Assembly (NCBI GenBank): GCA_044426085.1
Contig: JAWXUU010000017.1
Coordinates: 1-35,577, forward strand
Direction of reading: 5' to 3'
Length of the DNA: 35,577 nucleotides
Source of the DNA: JAWXUU01 sp044426085
Lineage (GTDB): Bacteria > Bacillota > Clostridia > Christensenellales > CAMQZB01
Position numbers and translations under genes: made by a program. Positions 7,407 through 15,242 of the stretch are shown here, in pieces; position 1 is the stretch's first letter; every line of letters starts with the position of its first letter. Below the pieces are notes generated by a model. The model was not told the DNA's origin. It was given only the letters and a program-made list of their open reading frames with translations, and searched no databases.

Positions 7407-7434
7407 ATTATACACCCAATTTCAAAATTGTCAA
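7407..7434 (-). promoter_or_regulatory. Promoter of the DUF134-ATPase-NifX operon
   Basis: On the minus strand, TTGACA (7434-7429), a 16-bp spacer and TATAAT (7412-7407). These are consensus hexamers 43 bases upstream of the GTG start. Confidence 0.75.
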
Positions 7435-7449
7435 TTCTTTTTATAAATT

Positions 7450-7481
7450 ATTTCACATCGCGTACTAAAATAATGTGAAAT
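7450..7481. promoter_or_regulatory. Long-spaced inverted repeat upstream of the operon promoter
   Basis: ATTTCACAT (7450-7458) and ATGTGAAAT (7473-7481) are exact inverted arms separated by 14 bases, ending 16 bases upstream of the -35 box. This could be an operator or a hairpin. The rest of the 7365-7679 gap holds only the promoter, the leader palindrome and a terminator. Confidence 0.4.
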
Positions 7482-7600
7482 TATAAAACATGAAAATAGT
7501 AAATAAAAAACAACCATAAAGAATACGTTCTGGAAACAATTTAAAAAAATATCACAGTGTAAATATCCTATAATATCTTAAATAATAATCATAATAATAA

Positions 7601-7641
7601 AAAAACAGAGCAACTAACTCAAAAAAAGTTGCTCTGTTTTT
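7601..7641 (-). terminator. Terminator of the ThrE-type operon
   Basis: A perfect 15-bp stem (AAAAACAGAGCAACT at 7601-7615 with 7627-7641) and an 11-base loop. Read on the minus strand it ends in a long T-run. It lies 38 bases after the stop at 7680. Confidence 0.85.
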
Positions 7642-7679
7642 ATTTTGTTTTAATGCAATAATAAAAGAAAATAAAAGAT

Positions 7680-8114
7680 TTATCTATCACTGCGAATCTT
7701 GCTAACGGAAAATGCCGAAGAAACCAAGAATCCCGCGCCGATTGCAAGAACAACTTCAAAAGTGGTAACAGCATAAACGGCAAACGCTTCAATGTTGTAT
7801 AGCAGCAAACTGTTCATTGTCAAATATATGCTGTATCCCGGAACAAGTGGAATAAATGAAATAACAAGGAATACAGTTGTTGGAATCTTTCTTATTTTAG
7901 CCATGATTTTTGAATAAGCAGAAATCGTGACTGATGCCACAAAGTATCTAAGAACATCCGCAACACCAAACCAAGCAAGGCAGAAGAAAATCATCCAACC
8001 AATAACGCCACCGAGTGCGGAATAAGCCAAGTCTTTTCCCTTGATGTTAAAAATAATTGCAAACCCAATCGACCCGCCAAAAGAGCAAATAATATTCAAA
8101 ATAATTTCTTGCAT
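7680..8114 (-). CDS. Threonine/serine exporter family protein, small (YjjB/DUF3815-like) subunit
   Basis: A 144-residue membrane protein with about four or five hydrophobic segments, including IGFAIIFNIKGKDLAYSALG and ISFIPLVPGYSIYLTMNSLL. The P-L-V-P-G motif is typical of the ThrE C-terminal (DUF3815) half. Together with the larger upstream partner it forms a split ThrE-type exporter. For uncharacterised members the substrate (threonine/serine or small organic acids such as succinate for YjjPB) cannot be told from sequence. The start at 8114 has AGGAGG seven bases upstream; an in-frame extension of eight codons would overlap that ribosome site. Confidence 0.85.
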   Translation of the reverse strand: MQEIILNIICSFGGSIGFAIIFNIKGKDLAYSALGGVIGWMIFFCLAWFGVADVLRYFVASVTISAYSKIMAKIRKIPTTVFLVISFIPLVPGYSIYLTMNSLLLYNIEAFAVYAVTTFEVVLAIGAGFLVSSAFSVSKIRSDR

Positions 8115-8125
8115 ATAACTTCCTC

Positions 8126-8875
8126 CTAATAAAAACACAGCAGAACAACTGCAACGCCAAGTGCAGTTGCAAGTGCAACCATCATCGCTTCGGCAAGTTT
8201 CACAACCCCCGACATATAATCACGCGCCATAAAATCACGCATGCAATTCACAAGTGCAAGCCCCGGAACAAGCAACATAAGCGATCCCGCGATAATTTCT
8301 GTCGACTGCACAACGGCGGGAAAGATATTTTCCAAAACCACCGCAATCAGCGAAGCACAAAAAGCACAAATTGTAATTTTCAAAAACATGTTTGCATGGT
8401 TACTTTCGAAAATTTGAGAAATAAGTCTCAAAACAATGCCAATCGCAAAGGAAATAGCACCGTTCAAAATGTCACCACCAAATATAATTGTGAAACTTGC
8501 CGAAACCATTGCAAATGCCAAAATCATAAGTGCATTGCCGTGGCATGCCACAGCCTTTATTTCTTCAATTCTATTATTAATATCGCAAAATTCAATCTCT
8601 TTTTCGCAAATTTCTCGCGAAAGGTTGTTCAGCAGTCTAACTTTATCAAGGTCGACGCTAGGATTCAAAATTCGCTTTGTCTTTGTTATAAATTCTCCCT
8701 CTCTTGATATGGTTGTAACAAGTGAAGAAGGTATGGCAAAAACGTCAACATCAGTAATGCCGAAACTGTTGCAAATATAAATAACGCTTTGCTCCGCACG
8801 ATAAACTTCCGCGCCGTGCTTCAAAAGCATATATCCAATATCTGTGGCTATTGTAAGAATCTCCTTATCAGTCAT
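8126..8875 (-). CDS. Threonine/serine exporter family protein, large (YjjP/DUF1212-like) subunit
   Basis: A 249-residue protein. A soluble N-terminal portion carries the DUF1212 hallmark LLKHGAEVYRAEQSVIYIC, then FAIPSSLVTTI. About five transmembrane helices follow from residue 110, with LMLLVPGLALVNCMRDFMARDY matching the PG-N-x-x-R-D motif of ThrE. It acts with the following gene, whose start lies 11 bases after this stop. The start at 8875 is preceded by AAGGAGG. An upstream extension of 44 codons in the same frame is AT-rich, lacks homology and crosses the ribosome site, so it was not used. Confidence 0.87.
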   Translation of the reverse strand: MTDKEILTIATDIGYMLLKHGAEVYRAEQSVIYICNSFGITDVDVFAIPSSLVTTISREGEFITKTKRILNPSVDLDKVRLLNNLSREICEKEIEFCDINNRIEEIKAVACHGNALMILAFAMVSASFTIIFGGDILNGAISFAIGIVLRLISQIFESNHANMFLKITICAFCASLIAVVLENIFPAVVQSTEIIAGSLMLLVPGLALVNCMRDFMARDYMSGVVKLAEAMMVALATALGVAVVLLCFY

Positions 8876-9166
8876 GATTGCCTCCTTATAATTTATCGAA
8901 AAAATTATATCAAATAAAACATCATAATAAAAGCAAAAAAGCGTATAAATAAAAAATATATAAAGCAATCTCAAATTTTTCAACCCCAAACTCAAATTTT
9001 CATTCAAAATAATAAATTTTTAAGCTAAACCTAAGGCATTTTCACGGCTAGAAAACAACAAAAGTGCAAGTTTATTCACACAGCTAAAAATAACTTGCTC
9101 ATTGCACAAAAATTATGAAATTCTGAATGTATTATGCTTGCAAAAAGCACAAAAATAATATAAAAT

Positions 9167-9210
9167 TCTAGTTATGCTTGTAGAAAAAATATCAAATAAG
9201 CATAACTAGA
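9167..9210. repeat. 13-bp inverted repeat upstream of the TauE-like gene
   Basis: TCTAGTTATGCTT (9167-9179) pairs perfectly with AAGCATAACTAGA (9198-9210) over an 18-base loop. It ends about 30 bases before the ribosome site and has no T-run, so it is more likely an operator or 5' leader structure than a terminator. The direct repeat TTATGCTTG also occurs just upstream near 9132. The rest of 8876-9251 is AT-rich, with a weak GTGCAAG...CTTG..TTGCAC inverted repeat near 9063-9108 and no convincing gene. Confidence 0.55.
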
Positions 9211-9251
9211 CCAGCAACTATCGCCATGTGGTGATAACACAAAGGAGAGCA

Positions 9252-10001
9252 ATGACCGAATCACTAGAGCTTATTTTATTTGTAGTTATAATATTTTTGT
9301 GTTTCACCATTCAGGGCATAACAGGCTTTGGTGCGTCAATTTTGGCAGTGCCATTTCTTGCAGTTTTTATGGATTTGAAAGATGTTGTTGTGATAGTATC
9401 CCTTGTCAGCATGGAAATTGCCGTCTTGATGACATTAATTTCTTTCAGGCAAGTGAATGTTAAAGAATTTTTAAAAATCACAACATGTGTCCTTTTGGGA
9501 CTTCCATTTGGTGTGTACCTTATCAACGCCCTTTCAAACAGCTATCTAGAAACAATCCTAGCAGTTGTGATATTTGTTTTGGGAATATACAATCTTTCTG
9601 ATTTATATTTGAAAAAAGAACAGCAAAAAGAAATTGTAAAGCCAAAAAAATTCGATATCGGCGGTTGTGCTTGCCTATTTTGCGGTGGTATTATCCACGG
9701 TGTGTTTGCAGCGGGCGGACCACTTGTTGTTGTTTACGGAGCAAATAAGTTTGAAACAAAGGAAATCATGCGCGCATCTTTTTCCGCGCTGTGGGTTGTG
9801 ATCAACACAGTTATGCTTGCAATCAACATCTCAAACGGAAAAATCACAACTGCAACAGTCACAAAAGCGGTGTGGGCATTCCCCGCTGTTGTTCTAAGCA
9901 TATTTGTCGGCAAATGGATATCCACAAAAATCAGCCAAAAAACGTTCCTAACTATAATATACGTAGTATTGATTTTTGCAGGCGTATTCATGTTTGTCTA
10001 G
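9252..10001 (+). CDS. TauE/SafE-family permease (first copy)
   Basis: A 249-residue membrane protein of the sulfite/organosulfonate exporter family. Two homologous halves begin with GITGFGASILAVPFLAVF and with CGGIIHGVFAAGGPLVVVYG, each followed by three helices. About eight transmembrane segments are predicted by eye. Family members export or import small anions such as sulfite, sulfoacetate and taurine-derived sulfonates, but many are uncharacterised. ATG at 9252 follows AAAGGAG; an in-frame upstream GTG (9228) lies before that site and was rejected. The gene is monocistronic, with a terminator following 15 bases after the stop. It is distinct from the second TauE-like gene at 27343. Confidence 0.85.
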   Translation: MTESLELILFVVIIFLCFTIQGITGFGASILAVPFLAVFMDLKDVVVIVSLVSMEIAVLMTLISFRQVNVKEFLKITTCVLLGLPFGVYLINALSNSYLETILAVVIFVLGIYNLSDLYLKKEQQKEIVKPKKFDIGGCACLFCGGIIHGVFAAGGPLVVVYGANKFETKEIMRASFSALWVVINTVMLAINISNGKITTATVTKAVWAFPAVVLSIFVGKWISTKISQKTFLTIIYVVLIFAGVFMFV

Positions 10002-10016
10002 CAATAAACAAAAACC

Positions 10017-10058
10017 AAAGCACTCTTTTGCAAATATGTGAAAGGGTGCTTTTTTTTT
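10017..10058 (+). terminator. Terminator after first TauE-like gene
   Basis: AAAGCACTCTTTT pairs with GAAAGGGTGCTTT (one G-T pair), followed by T8. Confidence 0.85.
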
Positions 10059-10069
10059 GAAAAGCATCA

Positions 10070-10098
10070 TTGACATTACATATTTTGTGTGATATCCT
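10070..10098 (+). promoter_or_regulatory. Promoter of flavodoxin-fold reductase gene
   Basis: TTGACA (10070-10075), 17-bp spacer, TATCCT (10093-10098), with extended -10 TG at 10090-10091. Confidence 0.65.
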
Positions 10099-10149
10099 AA
10101 CAATATAAAATCGACACAAATATGCCGATAAATATAAAATGGAGGCAAA

Positions 10150-10713
10150 ATGAAAACTTTATTATTTATTAACGGCTGTGTGAGGGGCGAAAACTCTCGC
10201 ACATTGCAAATGGCAAAAGCATATCTAGAAACAAGAGAAAACCAAGGCGAAATAAATATAGTAGAAAGAAATTTGAATAATTCAAACCTAAGCTTTCTAT
10301 CAGAAACATCATTCGACAGCACAACGGGTCAGCAAAAATCCGCATGTTCTAAACTTGCGGAAGAATTTGCAAGTGCAGATGAAATATTGCTTGCAGCTCC
10401 CTATTGGGAATTTCTTTTTCCCGCAGTTGTAAGTTGCTATTTTGAAGCGGTTTCGCTGGTCGGAAAAACCTTCAAATATACCCAAACGGGCAGTGTCGGT
10501 CTTTGCAAGGCGGAAAGTTTCAAATATATCTATTCAGCGGGCGATTTTCTTTGCGAAGATGATAAACTAAGCGAAAAGTATCTTGAAAAACTCTCAAAAC
10601 TATACGGCATAACAAATTTTTCAGCAATTCTTGCCGATGGATTAGATATTGATGGCAATGATGCCGTGAAAATTGTTAAAGATAAATGTGACCAAATAAG
10701 AAATAATTTATAA
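10150..10713 (+). CDS. NAD(P)H-dependent flavodoxin-fold oxidoreductase
   Basis: A 187-residue protein with a flavodoxin-like (Flavodoxin_2/azoreductase-type) fold. The first strand and phosphate loop are LLFINGCVRGENSRTLQMA, and the second FMN loop region is ILLAAPYWEFLFPAVVSCYF. The family transfers electrons from NAD(P)H through FMN to quinones, azo dyes or other acceptors; the substrate is unknown. ATG at 10150 follows ATGGAGG with good spacing. It has its own promoter. No terminator is seen before the aldo/keto reductase, which has a separate promoter. Confidence 0.75.
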   Translation: MKTLLFINGCVRGENSRTLQMAKAYLETRENQGEINIVERNLNNSNLSFLSETSFDSTTGQQKSACSKLAEEFASADEILLAAPYWEFLFPAVVSCYFEAVSLVGKTFKYTQTGSVGLCKAESFKYIYSAGDFLCEDDKLSEKYLEKLSKLYGITNFSAILADGLDIDGNDAVKIVKDKCDQIRNNL

Positions 10714-10742
10714 TAATACTAGCATACTACGCATTGGTTTTG

Positions 10743-10771
10743 TTGACCTTTGCTGTGGTTTGTGGTAACAT
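10743..10771 (+). promoter_or_regulatory. Promoter of aldo/keto reductase gene
   Basis: TTGACC (10743-10748), 17-bp spacer, TAACAT (10766-10771). Confidence 0.6.
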
Positions 10772-10792
10772 AAAAAGAAAAGGGTGGTAAAG

Positions 10793-11737
10793 ATGGAAAT
10801 TAATCGTGAACTTGGTGCTGGAATAAAAATCAGCAAACTTGGTTATGGTGCGTGGGCTGTTGGCAACGCTTGGACACCAGAATCAGACGCGTTTGACGTG
10901 CTTGATGCATATCTTGCAAACGGTGGAAACTTTGTGGATACAGCACAAGGATATAAGGTGAGTGAAGAACGCATCGGCAAATATTTGAAACTTCGTGGCA
11001 ACAGCAATAAAGTTGTGATATCAAGCAAAACGCCAAACGGTGGAACGATGGAAACTGTGAAAAACATAGAATCAGCAGTGGACGACAGCTTGAAAAAACT
11101 CGGAAGAGATTATATTGATTTATATTTCTTCCACTCTCCACCAGACGACGATGAAACAATCGCGTGTGCACTTGCAGAGATGGAAAGACTTGTAAAAAAA
11201 GGCAAAATCTTGACGATTGGTGCTTCAATCAAAGGTCCAAACGTGAGTCAAGCAACAGTTGATTTGTGCAAAAAATATATCGATACAGGCAAAATTCATG
11301 CCATTCAATTGATTTATTCGCTCCTTCGCCAAAAGAATGCAGATATTTTCGAATACGCAAATAAAAACGGAGTTGCACTTGTGGGAAGAACAAGCTTGGA
11401 AAGCGGTTTCCTAACGGGCAAAAACGCAAGAGATTTCCGTTTCCCAGATGAAGATTATCGCGCAAAATGGAACCGTAAATATGAAGAAATTTGGGATACT
11501 GTTGCAAGGGCACAAGAAAAATATGCAAAAGGCAGTGCGGAAGAATTCAAACGCATAGCGCTTCAATTTGCAATGAACCCAGAAGAGATAACAACAACTA
11601 TCGTCGGTGCAAGAAACAAAGAACAAATGGAAGGCATAATCGCAATAAGTCAGCATGAAAAACTAAGTGCTGATTTGCTAGGAAAGCTAAAAAGCGATTT
11701 TGAAGCATCGCAAAATGTGTGCAATCCTGATTTTTAA
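10793..11737 (+). CDS. Aldo/keto reductase
   Basis: A 314-residue TIM-barrel NAD(P)H-dependent carbonyl reductase. The catalytic tetrad is visible: Asp49 and Tyr54 in DTAQGY, Lys79 in VVISSKT, His114 in DYIDLYFFHSP. A C-terminal NAD(P)-phosphate region reads TTTIVGARNKEQMEG. The layout resembles the YajO/general-stress group (AKR11/12-like) rather than sugar-specific members; the substrate is unknown. ATG 10793 was chosen over the in-frame GTG three codons upstream, which falls inside the GGGTGG ribosome site. The next gene starts 36 bases downstream without a terminator, so the two may be cotranscribed. Confidence 0.88.
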   Translation: MEINRELGAGIKISKLGYGAWAVGNAWTPESDAFDVLDAYLANGGNFVDTAQGYKVSEERIGKYLKLRGNSNKVVISSKTPNGGTMETVKNIESAVDDSLKKLGRDYIDLYFFHSPPDDDETIACALAEMERLVKKGKILTIGASIKGPNVSQATVDLCKKYIDTGKIHAIQLIYSLLRQKNADIFEYANKNGVALVGRTSLESGFLTGKNARDFRFPDEDYRAKWNRKYEEIWDTVARAQEKYAKGSAEEFKRIALQFAMNPEEITTTIVGARNKEQMEGIIAISQHEKLSADLLGKLKSDFEASQNVCNPDF

Positions 11738-11773
11738 TTGCATATAATATAATAAAAACAAAAAGGTGAGAAT

Positions 11774-12478
11774 TTGAACGCTAAAATCACGAAACCCAAA
11801 AAAATATTAATAATTTCAGCAATAATCCTCGCTGTGATTTTGATTGCTTGCGGTATATATTTGGCAACAGGGCAATACAGTGCACAAGAAAGGGCAACCG
11901 AAATTTTTCAAAATGCAGAAAATCTAACAATTCAAGATAACATGTATATCCTGTCGCCGGAAACAGAAAGCGACACGGCAATAATCTTTTATCCAGGCGG
12001 CAAAGTTGAAGCGATTTCATATCTTCCGCTTATGCAAAAGATAACTGAAAATCTCGGTGTCACAACAATAATCGTTGAAATGCCGTTCAATCTTGCGTGT
12101 TTTTCGATAAATTCTGCCGACAGCGTAATAAACAGCATGCCAGAAATCGAGAATTTCTATATCGCAGGTCACTCGCTTGGCTCTGCAATGGCATCGGTTT
12201 ATGCCGAAAATAATGGTGAAAAATTGCAAGGCGTAATCGTGCTTGGTGGGTATGTCTATGGCGACTATCCAAAGGAAAATTCACTCACAATATATGGCTC
12301 GCTAAACTCAAATCTAGAAAGTTCGATAACCTACACCGATAATGTCTACATCATTGAAGGTGGCAACCACGCTCAATTTGGCGACTATGGCGAGCAAAGT
12401 GGCGACACCCCAGCCACTATTTCCGCTGAGGAACAAGAAGACATAACTGTCGAAATAATCAAATCATTTATAAACTAA
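11774..12478 (+). CDS. Membrane-anchored alpha/beta hydrolase
   Basis: A 234-residue protein. An N-terminal transmembrane helix (about residues 10-31, ILIISAIILAVILIACGIYL) anchors an alpha/beta-hydrolase domain that should face outward. The nucleophile elbow is AGHSLGSAMA (Ser134), and the likely catalytic His199 is in EGGNHAQFGDYG. FYPGGKVEA supplies the oxyanion region. It resembles the Abhydrolase_5 family found as predicted extracellular hydrolases in Firmicutes; the substrate is unknown. The start is TTG 11774, seven bases after AAGGTGAG. A hairpin terminator follows the stop. Confidence 0.8.
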   Translation: MNAKITKPKKILIISAIILAVILIACGIYLATGQYSAQERATEIFQNAENLTIQDNMYILSPETESDTAIIFYPGGKVEAISYLPLMQKITENLGVTTIIVEMPFNLACFSINSADSVINSMPEIENFYIAGHSLGSAMASVYAENNGEKLQGVIVLGGYVYGDYPKENSLTIYGSLNSNLESSITYTDNVYIIEGGNHAQFGDYGEQSGDTPATISAEEQEDITVEIIKSFIN

Positions 12479-12520
12479 TATAAATCAAAATCAAATGAAA
12501 ACAAAAATCAAAATCAAAAG

Positions 12521-12545
12521 CTGGCAATTTTGTCAGATTTTTTAT
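12521..12545 (+). terminator. Terminator after alpha/beta hydrolase gene
   Basis: CTGGCAATTTTGTCAG forms a short stem (one G-T pair) followed by ATTTTTTTAT. Confidence 0.6.
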
Positions 12546-12628
12546 ATAATTTAAAAAACATGCAACCAACCGCAACATTTATCTGTTGTATAAAGTGAAA
12601 GATAAAAATAAAACAAAGGGGAAAAGAT

Positions 12629-12952
12629 ATGTGGATATATAAACTGCTTGCAATAGGCGTATTATCAACGCTTGCAACAGAGCTTTCTGTTGCTTTGATT
12701 TTCAAAGTTAAAAAGACCGACCTATATATCGTGGCGCTATCAAACATTCTCACAAACCCCCTTGTTGTTTTGCTTTATTATCTTTTTGCACATGGCATGC
12801 CATATGAGATTATTATTATTGCAATTTTGGAAATAACCGCAATAATAACAGAATGGATAATCTATAAAAAAAGAACATCAATTGCAAGCCCCGCGGTTTT
12901 CGCAGTGGTTGCAAACGCAGTTTCATACGGCATTGGTCTAATGATTTTTTAA
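12629..12952 (+). CDS. Small multi-pass membrane protein of unknown function
   Basis: A 107-residue hydrophobic protein with about three transmembrane segments: residues 5-25 (KLLAIGVLSTLATELSVALI), about 35-55 (VALSNILTNPLVVLLYYLF), and the C-terminus, preceded by the charged loop YKKRT. The N-P in the second helix is the most notable motif. I do not recognise the family. It starts at ATG 12629 after GGGGAAAAG, and the next gene begins 12 bases later, so the two form a probable operon and may work together at the membrane. Confidence 0.7.
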   Translation: MWIYKLLAIGVLSTLATELSVALIFKVKKTDLYIVALSNILTNPLVVLLYYLFAHGMPYEIIIIAILEITAIITEWIIYKKRTSIASPAVFAVVANAVSYGIGLMIF

Positions 12953-12964
12953 AGGAGAAATATA

Positions 12965-13732
12965 ATGAAAAAGATATTAACACTAATTTTTGTTTTTGTT
13001 GTTTCACTGTCGTCTTTTGCAACAACGGCAAGTGCAGATGTGATTCCAATGCTCCCGGGCGACTTTTATATGGAATATTCAAAAGAGCTAAACTATATAA
13101 ACCGAGACTACATAACAGACGGTGCAAGTGGCTCTGTTGCAGTCTATATTTCTCCGCTTGATTATAGCATTGAAGAAACTTTGCAAAACGGCGAGCAAAT
13201 AAACATTGACTACACCTATGAAAAAGATGGCGAACTTTGGGGCGGAAACTCGAAAGGTTGGGTTTTGATGGACAACCTAGCATTAATTTACGACAGCACA
13301 CAATTTTTCAGCGACCACAGCGATGAATTCACCGAATATACAGGTGAAATTTTTGAAATCCCAACCGCATTGCTTTATTCCTACCCAAACAGTGGAACAT
13401 GTTTTGAACATCCTGAATATCCCGATTATTTACTGTTCACCCAATCTGTTTCTTATGTATATACCGATGAAAATGGCAACGATTGGGGGCTTATAACATA
13501 TTATAGGGGATTTAGAAACTATTGGATTTGTTTGTCCAACCCAACAGATGGCAGTTTAAGCAGTGGCTATATTGAAGTGGGAACGTCAGTTTCACAGCAA
13601 GTTGGCGAAGATATAATCCCGATTGATTATCTTCAAGTCACAAGCCAATCACAAGTGGGAATATTTGCAATAGCACTTGTTTTGGCTGTCGCAATTCTCG
13701 CAACAATTTTGATTGTAAAAAAACGCAAATAA
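12965..13732 (+). CDS. Exported, C-terminally membrane-anchored protein of unknown function
   Basis: A 255-residue protein. A classical signal peptide (MKKILTLIFVFVVSLSSF, probable cleavage after ATTASA) is followed by an acidic extracellular domain rich in Tyr and Trp. Two segments resemble bacterial SH3-like turns: TYEKDGELWGGNSKGWVLMD and YTDENGNDWGLITYYRGF. One transmembrane helix near residues 230-250 and the tail VKKRK close the protein, so it should be a type I membrane protein. The family is not recognised; SH3-like ligand binding is an inference. The start has AAAGGAG upstream. It forms an operon with the preceding small membrane protein and ends at a terminator. Confidence 0.75.
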   Translation: MKKILTLIFVFVVSLSSFATTASADVIPMLPGDFYMEYSKELNYINRDYITDGASGSVAVYISPLDYSIEETLQNGEQINIDYTYEKDGELWGGNSKGWVLMDNLALIYDSTQFFSDHSDEFTEYTGEIFEIPTALLYSYPNSGTCFEHPEYPDYLLFTQSVSYVYTDENGNDWGLITYYRGFRNYWICLSNPTDGSLSSGYIEVGTSVSQQVGEDIIPIDYLQVTSQSQVGIFAIALVLAVAILATILIVKKRK

Positions 13733-13737
13733 CACGC

Positions 13738-13771
13738 AAAACACCTTTCCAAAACAGGAGGGGTGTTTTTT
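13738..13771 (+). terminator. Terminator after exported protein gene
   Basis: AAAACACC pairs with GGTGTTTT, with a partial inner CC/GG continuation, followed by T6. Confidence 0.75.
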
Positions 13772-13795
13772 GATAAAATAAAAAAATAAAAAGCC

Positions 13796-13824
13796 TTGAT
13801 TTTATCAAAATAACATGGTATCCT
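13796..13824 (+). promoter_or_regulatory. Promoter of the uxaBAC operon
   Basis: TTGATT (13796-13801), 17-bp spacer, TATCCT (13819-13824). It lies about 48 bases upstream of uxaB. The spacer begins with the half-palindrome TTTTATCAAAATAA, but no classical UxuR/ExuR or cre site was recognised. Confidence 0.6.
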
Positions 13825-13871
13825 AGTAGGGTAGTCAGAAATATCTTTAAAAGCTACAAGATGGGGGGTTT

Positions 13872-15242
13872 ATGGGAAAAATATTACAATTTGGCGAAGG
13901 AAATTTCTTGAGATGCTTTGTTCAGTATAAAATGCAGGAAGAAAAAAATCGCGGTGGAAACTTTTGCACCGTGGATATCGTAACGCCAATTGATACAGAA
14001 ATAACAAAACTTTTTGAAGTGCAACAAAACAAATACCACACAGTTTTGCGTGGCAAACAAGGCGGAAAAATCGTCGATGAAATTATGCATATCGACGTTA
14101 TAAACAGCGTTGTGAATCCCTATCGCGACTTTGAATCGTATAAAAGCTTATATATGGATAAATCGCTAGACCTTGTGATTTCAAACACGACGGAAGCGGG
14201 CATTGTCACATGCGAAAATGATGAATTTTGCGATAAACTATGCGTGAGTTTCCCCGCAAAAGTGACGCAACTGCTTTTTGATAGATTTGCCGAATATAAA
14301 ACCCAAGGCGGTCTAACTTTTCTTTGTGTAGAGCTGATAGAAAACAATGCAAGCGAGCTTCAAAAATGCATACTTTATTATGCAAACCTTTGGAACTTGC
14401 CACAAGAATTCAAAAACTTCATCCAAGAAAACAACACTTTTTGCAACACGCTTGTGGATAGAATTGTCACAGGTCACCCAAAAGATATGACGCAGTTTGA
14501 ATCGCGAATTGGCAAAAAAGATGACCTTTTGGTTGTAGGTGAGCCGTATTTTTTGTGGGTGATAGAAGGCGACAAAAGTATTGCGGATAAGTATGCATTT
14601 TTGAAAGATGAACATATAATCTTCACGAAAGATTCTTCAATTTATCGCGAAAGAAAGGTGAAAATCCTAAACGGAAGCCACACAATGCTCGCACCAATAT
14701 GTCTGCTTTATGGTGTGGAATTTGTTGCCGACGCAATGAAAAATCAAAACATAAGGTGCTTTTTGCAAGATGTTTTGCAAAGTGAAATTTCACCCACAAT
14801 GAAAATAGAAAAAGAAGAACTTGAAAAATTCACCCATTCAATTTTTGAACGCTTTGAAAATTCATTTGTCGATCATTCGTTCTGGTCAATTTCGCTAAAT
14901 GGCATTTCAAAATGGAAAACAAGAAACCTATGCGCCTTTGCAGACTACTATGAAAAATTCGGAAAAATTCCAAGTGGCATGACGTTCGGACTTTCTGCAA
15001 TGATAGTATTTTATATCACAATGCAAGACAAAATTGTCGATGATAAAAACGTTTTAAGCTTCTTTTTCGAAACCAAACGCGAAGGTATCGAATTTGCTTG
15101 CAGTAGGGTGCTTGCAAACTTTGAATTTTTCGGAGCGGATTTAAGAAGTTTCAAAGGTTTAGAAAGTGCAGTCTTGAAAAACGTTAAAAACATAATGGAA
15201 AATGGCATTGAAAAGGCAATAAAAGAATATGAAAACACTTAA
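13872..15242 (+). CDS. uxaB: Tagaturonate reductase (altronate oxidoreductase)
   Basis: A 456-residue member of the mannitol dehydrogenase/polyol-specific long-chain dehydrogenase family. It reduces tagaturonate to altronate with NADH in galacturonate catabolism. Visible landmarks are the N-terminal ILQFGEGNFLRCFV (nucleotide site), SNTTEAGI, CNTLVDRIVTGHP, PYFLWVIEG and the catalytic-domain signature KVKILNGSHTMLAP containing the conserved Lys-x-x-x-Asn. Fructuronate reductase (UxuB) is the main alternative, but the adjacent uxaA favours tagaturonate. The start at 13872 follows GATGGGGGG. Its last 14 bases overlap uxaA, indicating coupled translation. Confidence 0.9.
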   Translation: MGKILQFGEGNFLRCFVQYKMQEEKNRGGNFCTVDIVTPIDTEITKLFEVQQNKYHTVLRGKQGGKIVDEIMHIDVINSVVNPYRDFESYKSLYMDKSLDLVISNTTEAGIVTCENDEFCDKLCVSFPAKVTQLLFDRFAEYKTQGGLTFLCVELIENNASELQKCILYYANLWNLPQEFKNFIQENNTFCNTLVDRIVTGHPKDMTQFESRIGKKDDLLVVGEPYFLWVIEGDKSIADKYAFLKDEHIIFTKDSSIYRERKVKILNGSHTMLAPICLLYGVEFVADAMKNQNIRCFLQDVLQSEISPTMKIEKEELEKFTHSIFERFENSFVDHSFWSISLNGISKWKTRNLCAFADYYEKFGKIPSGMTFGLSAMIVFYITMQDKIVDDKNVLSFFFETKREGIEFACSRVLANFEFFGADLRSFKGLESAVLKNVKNIMENGIEKAIKEYENT

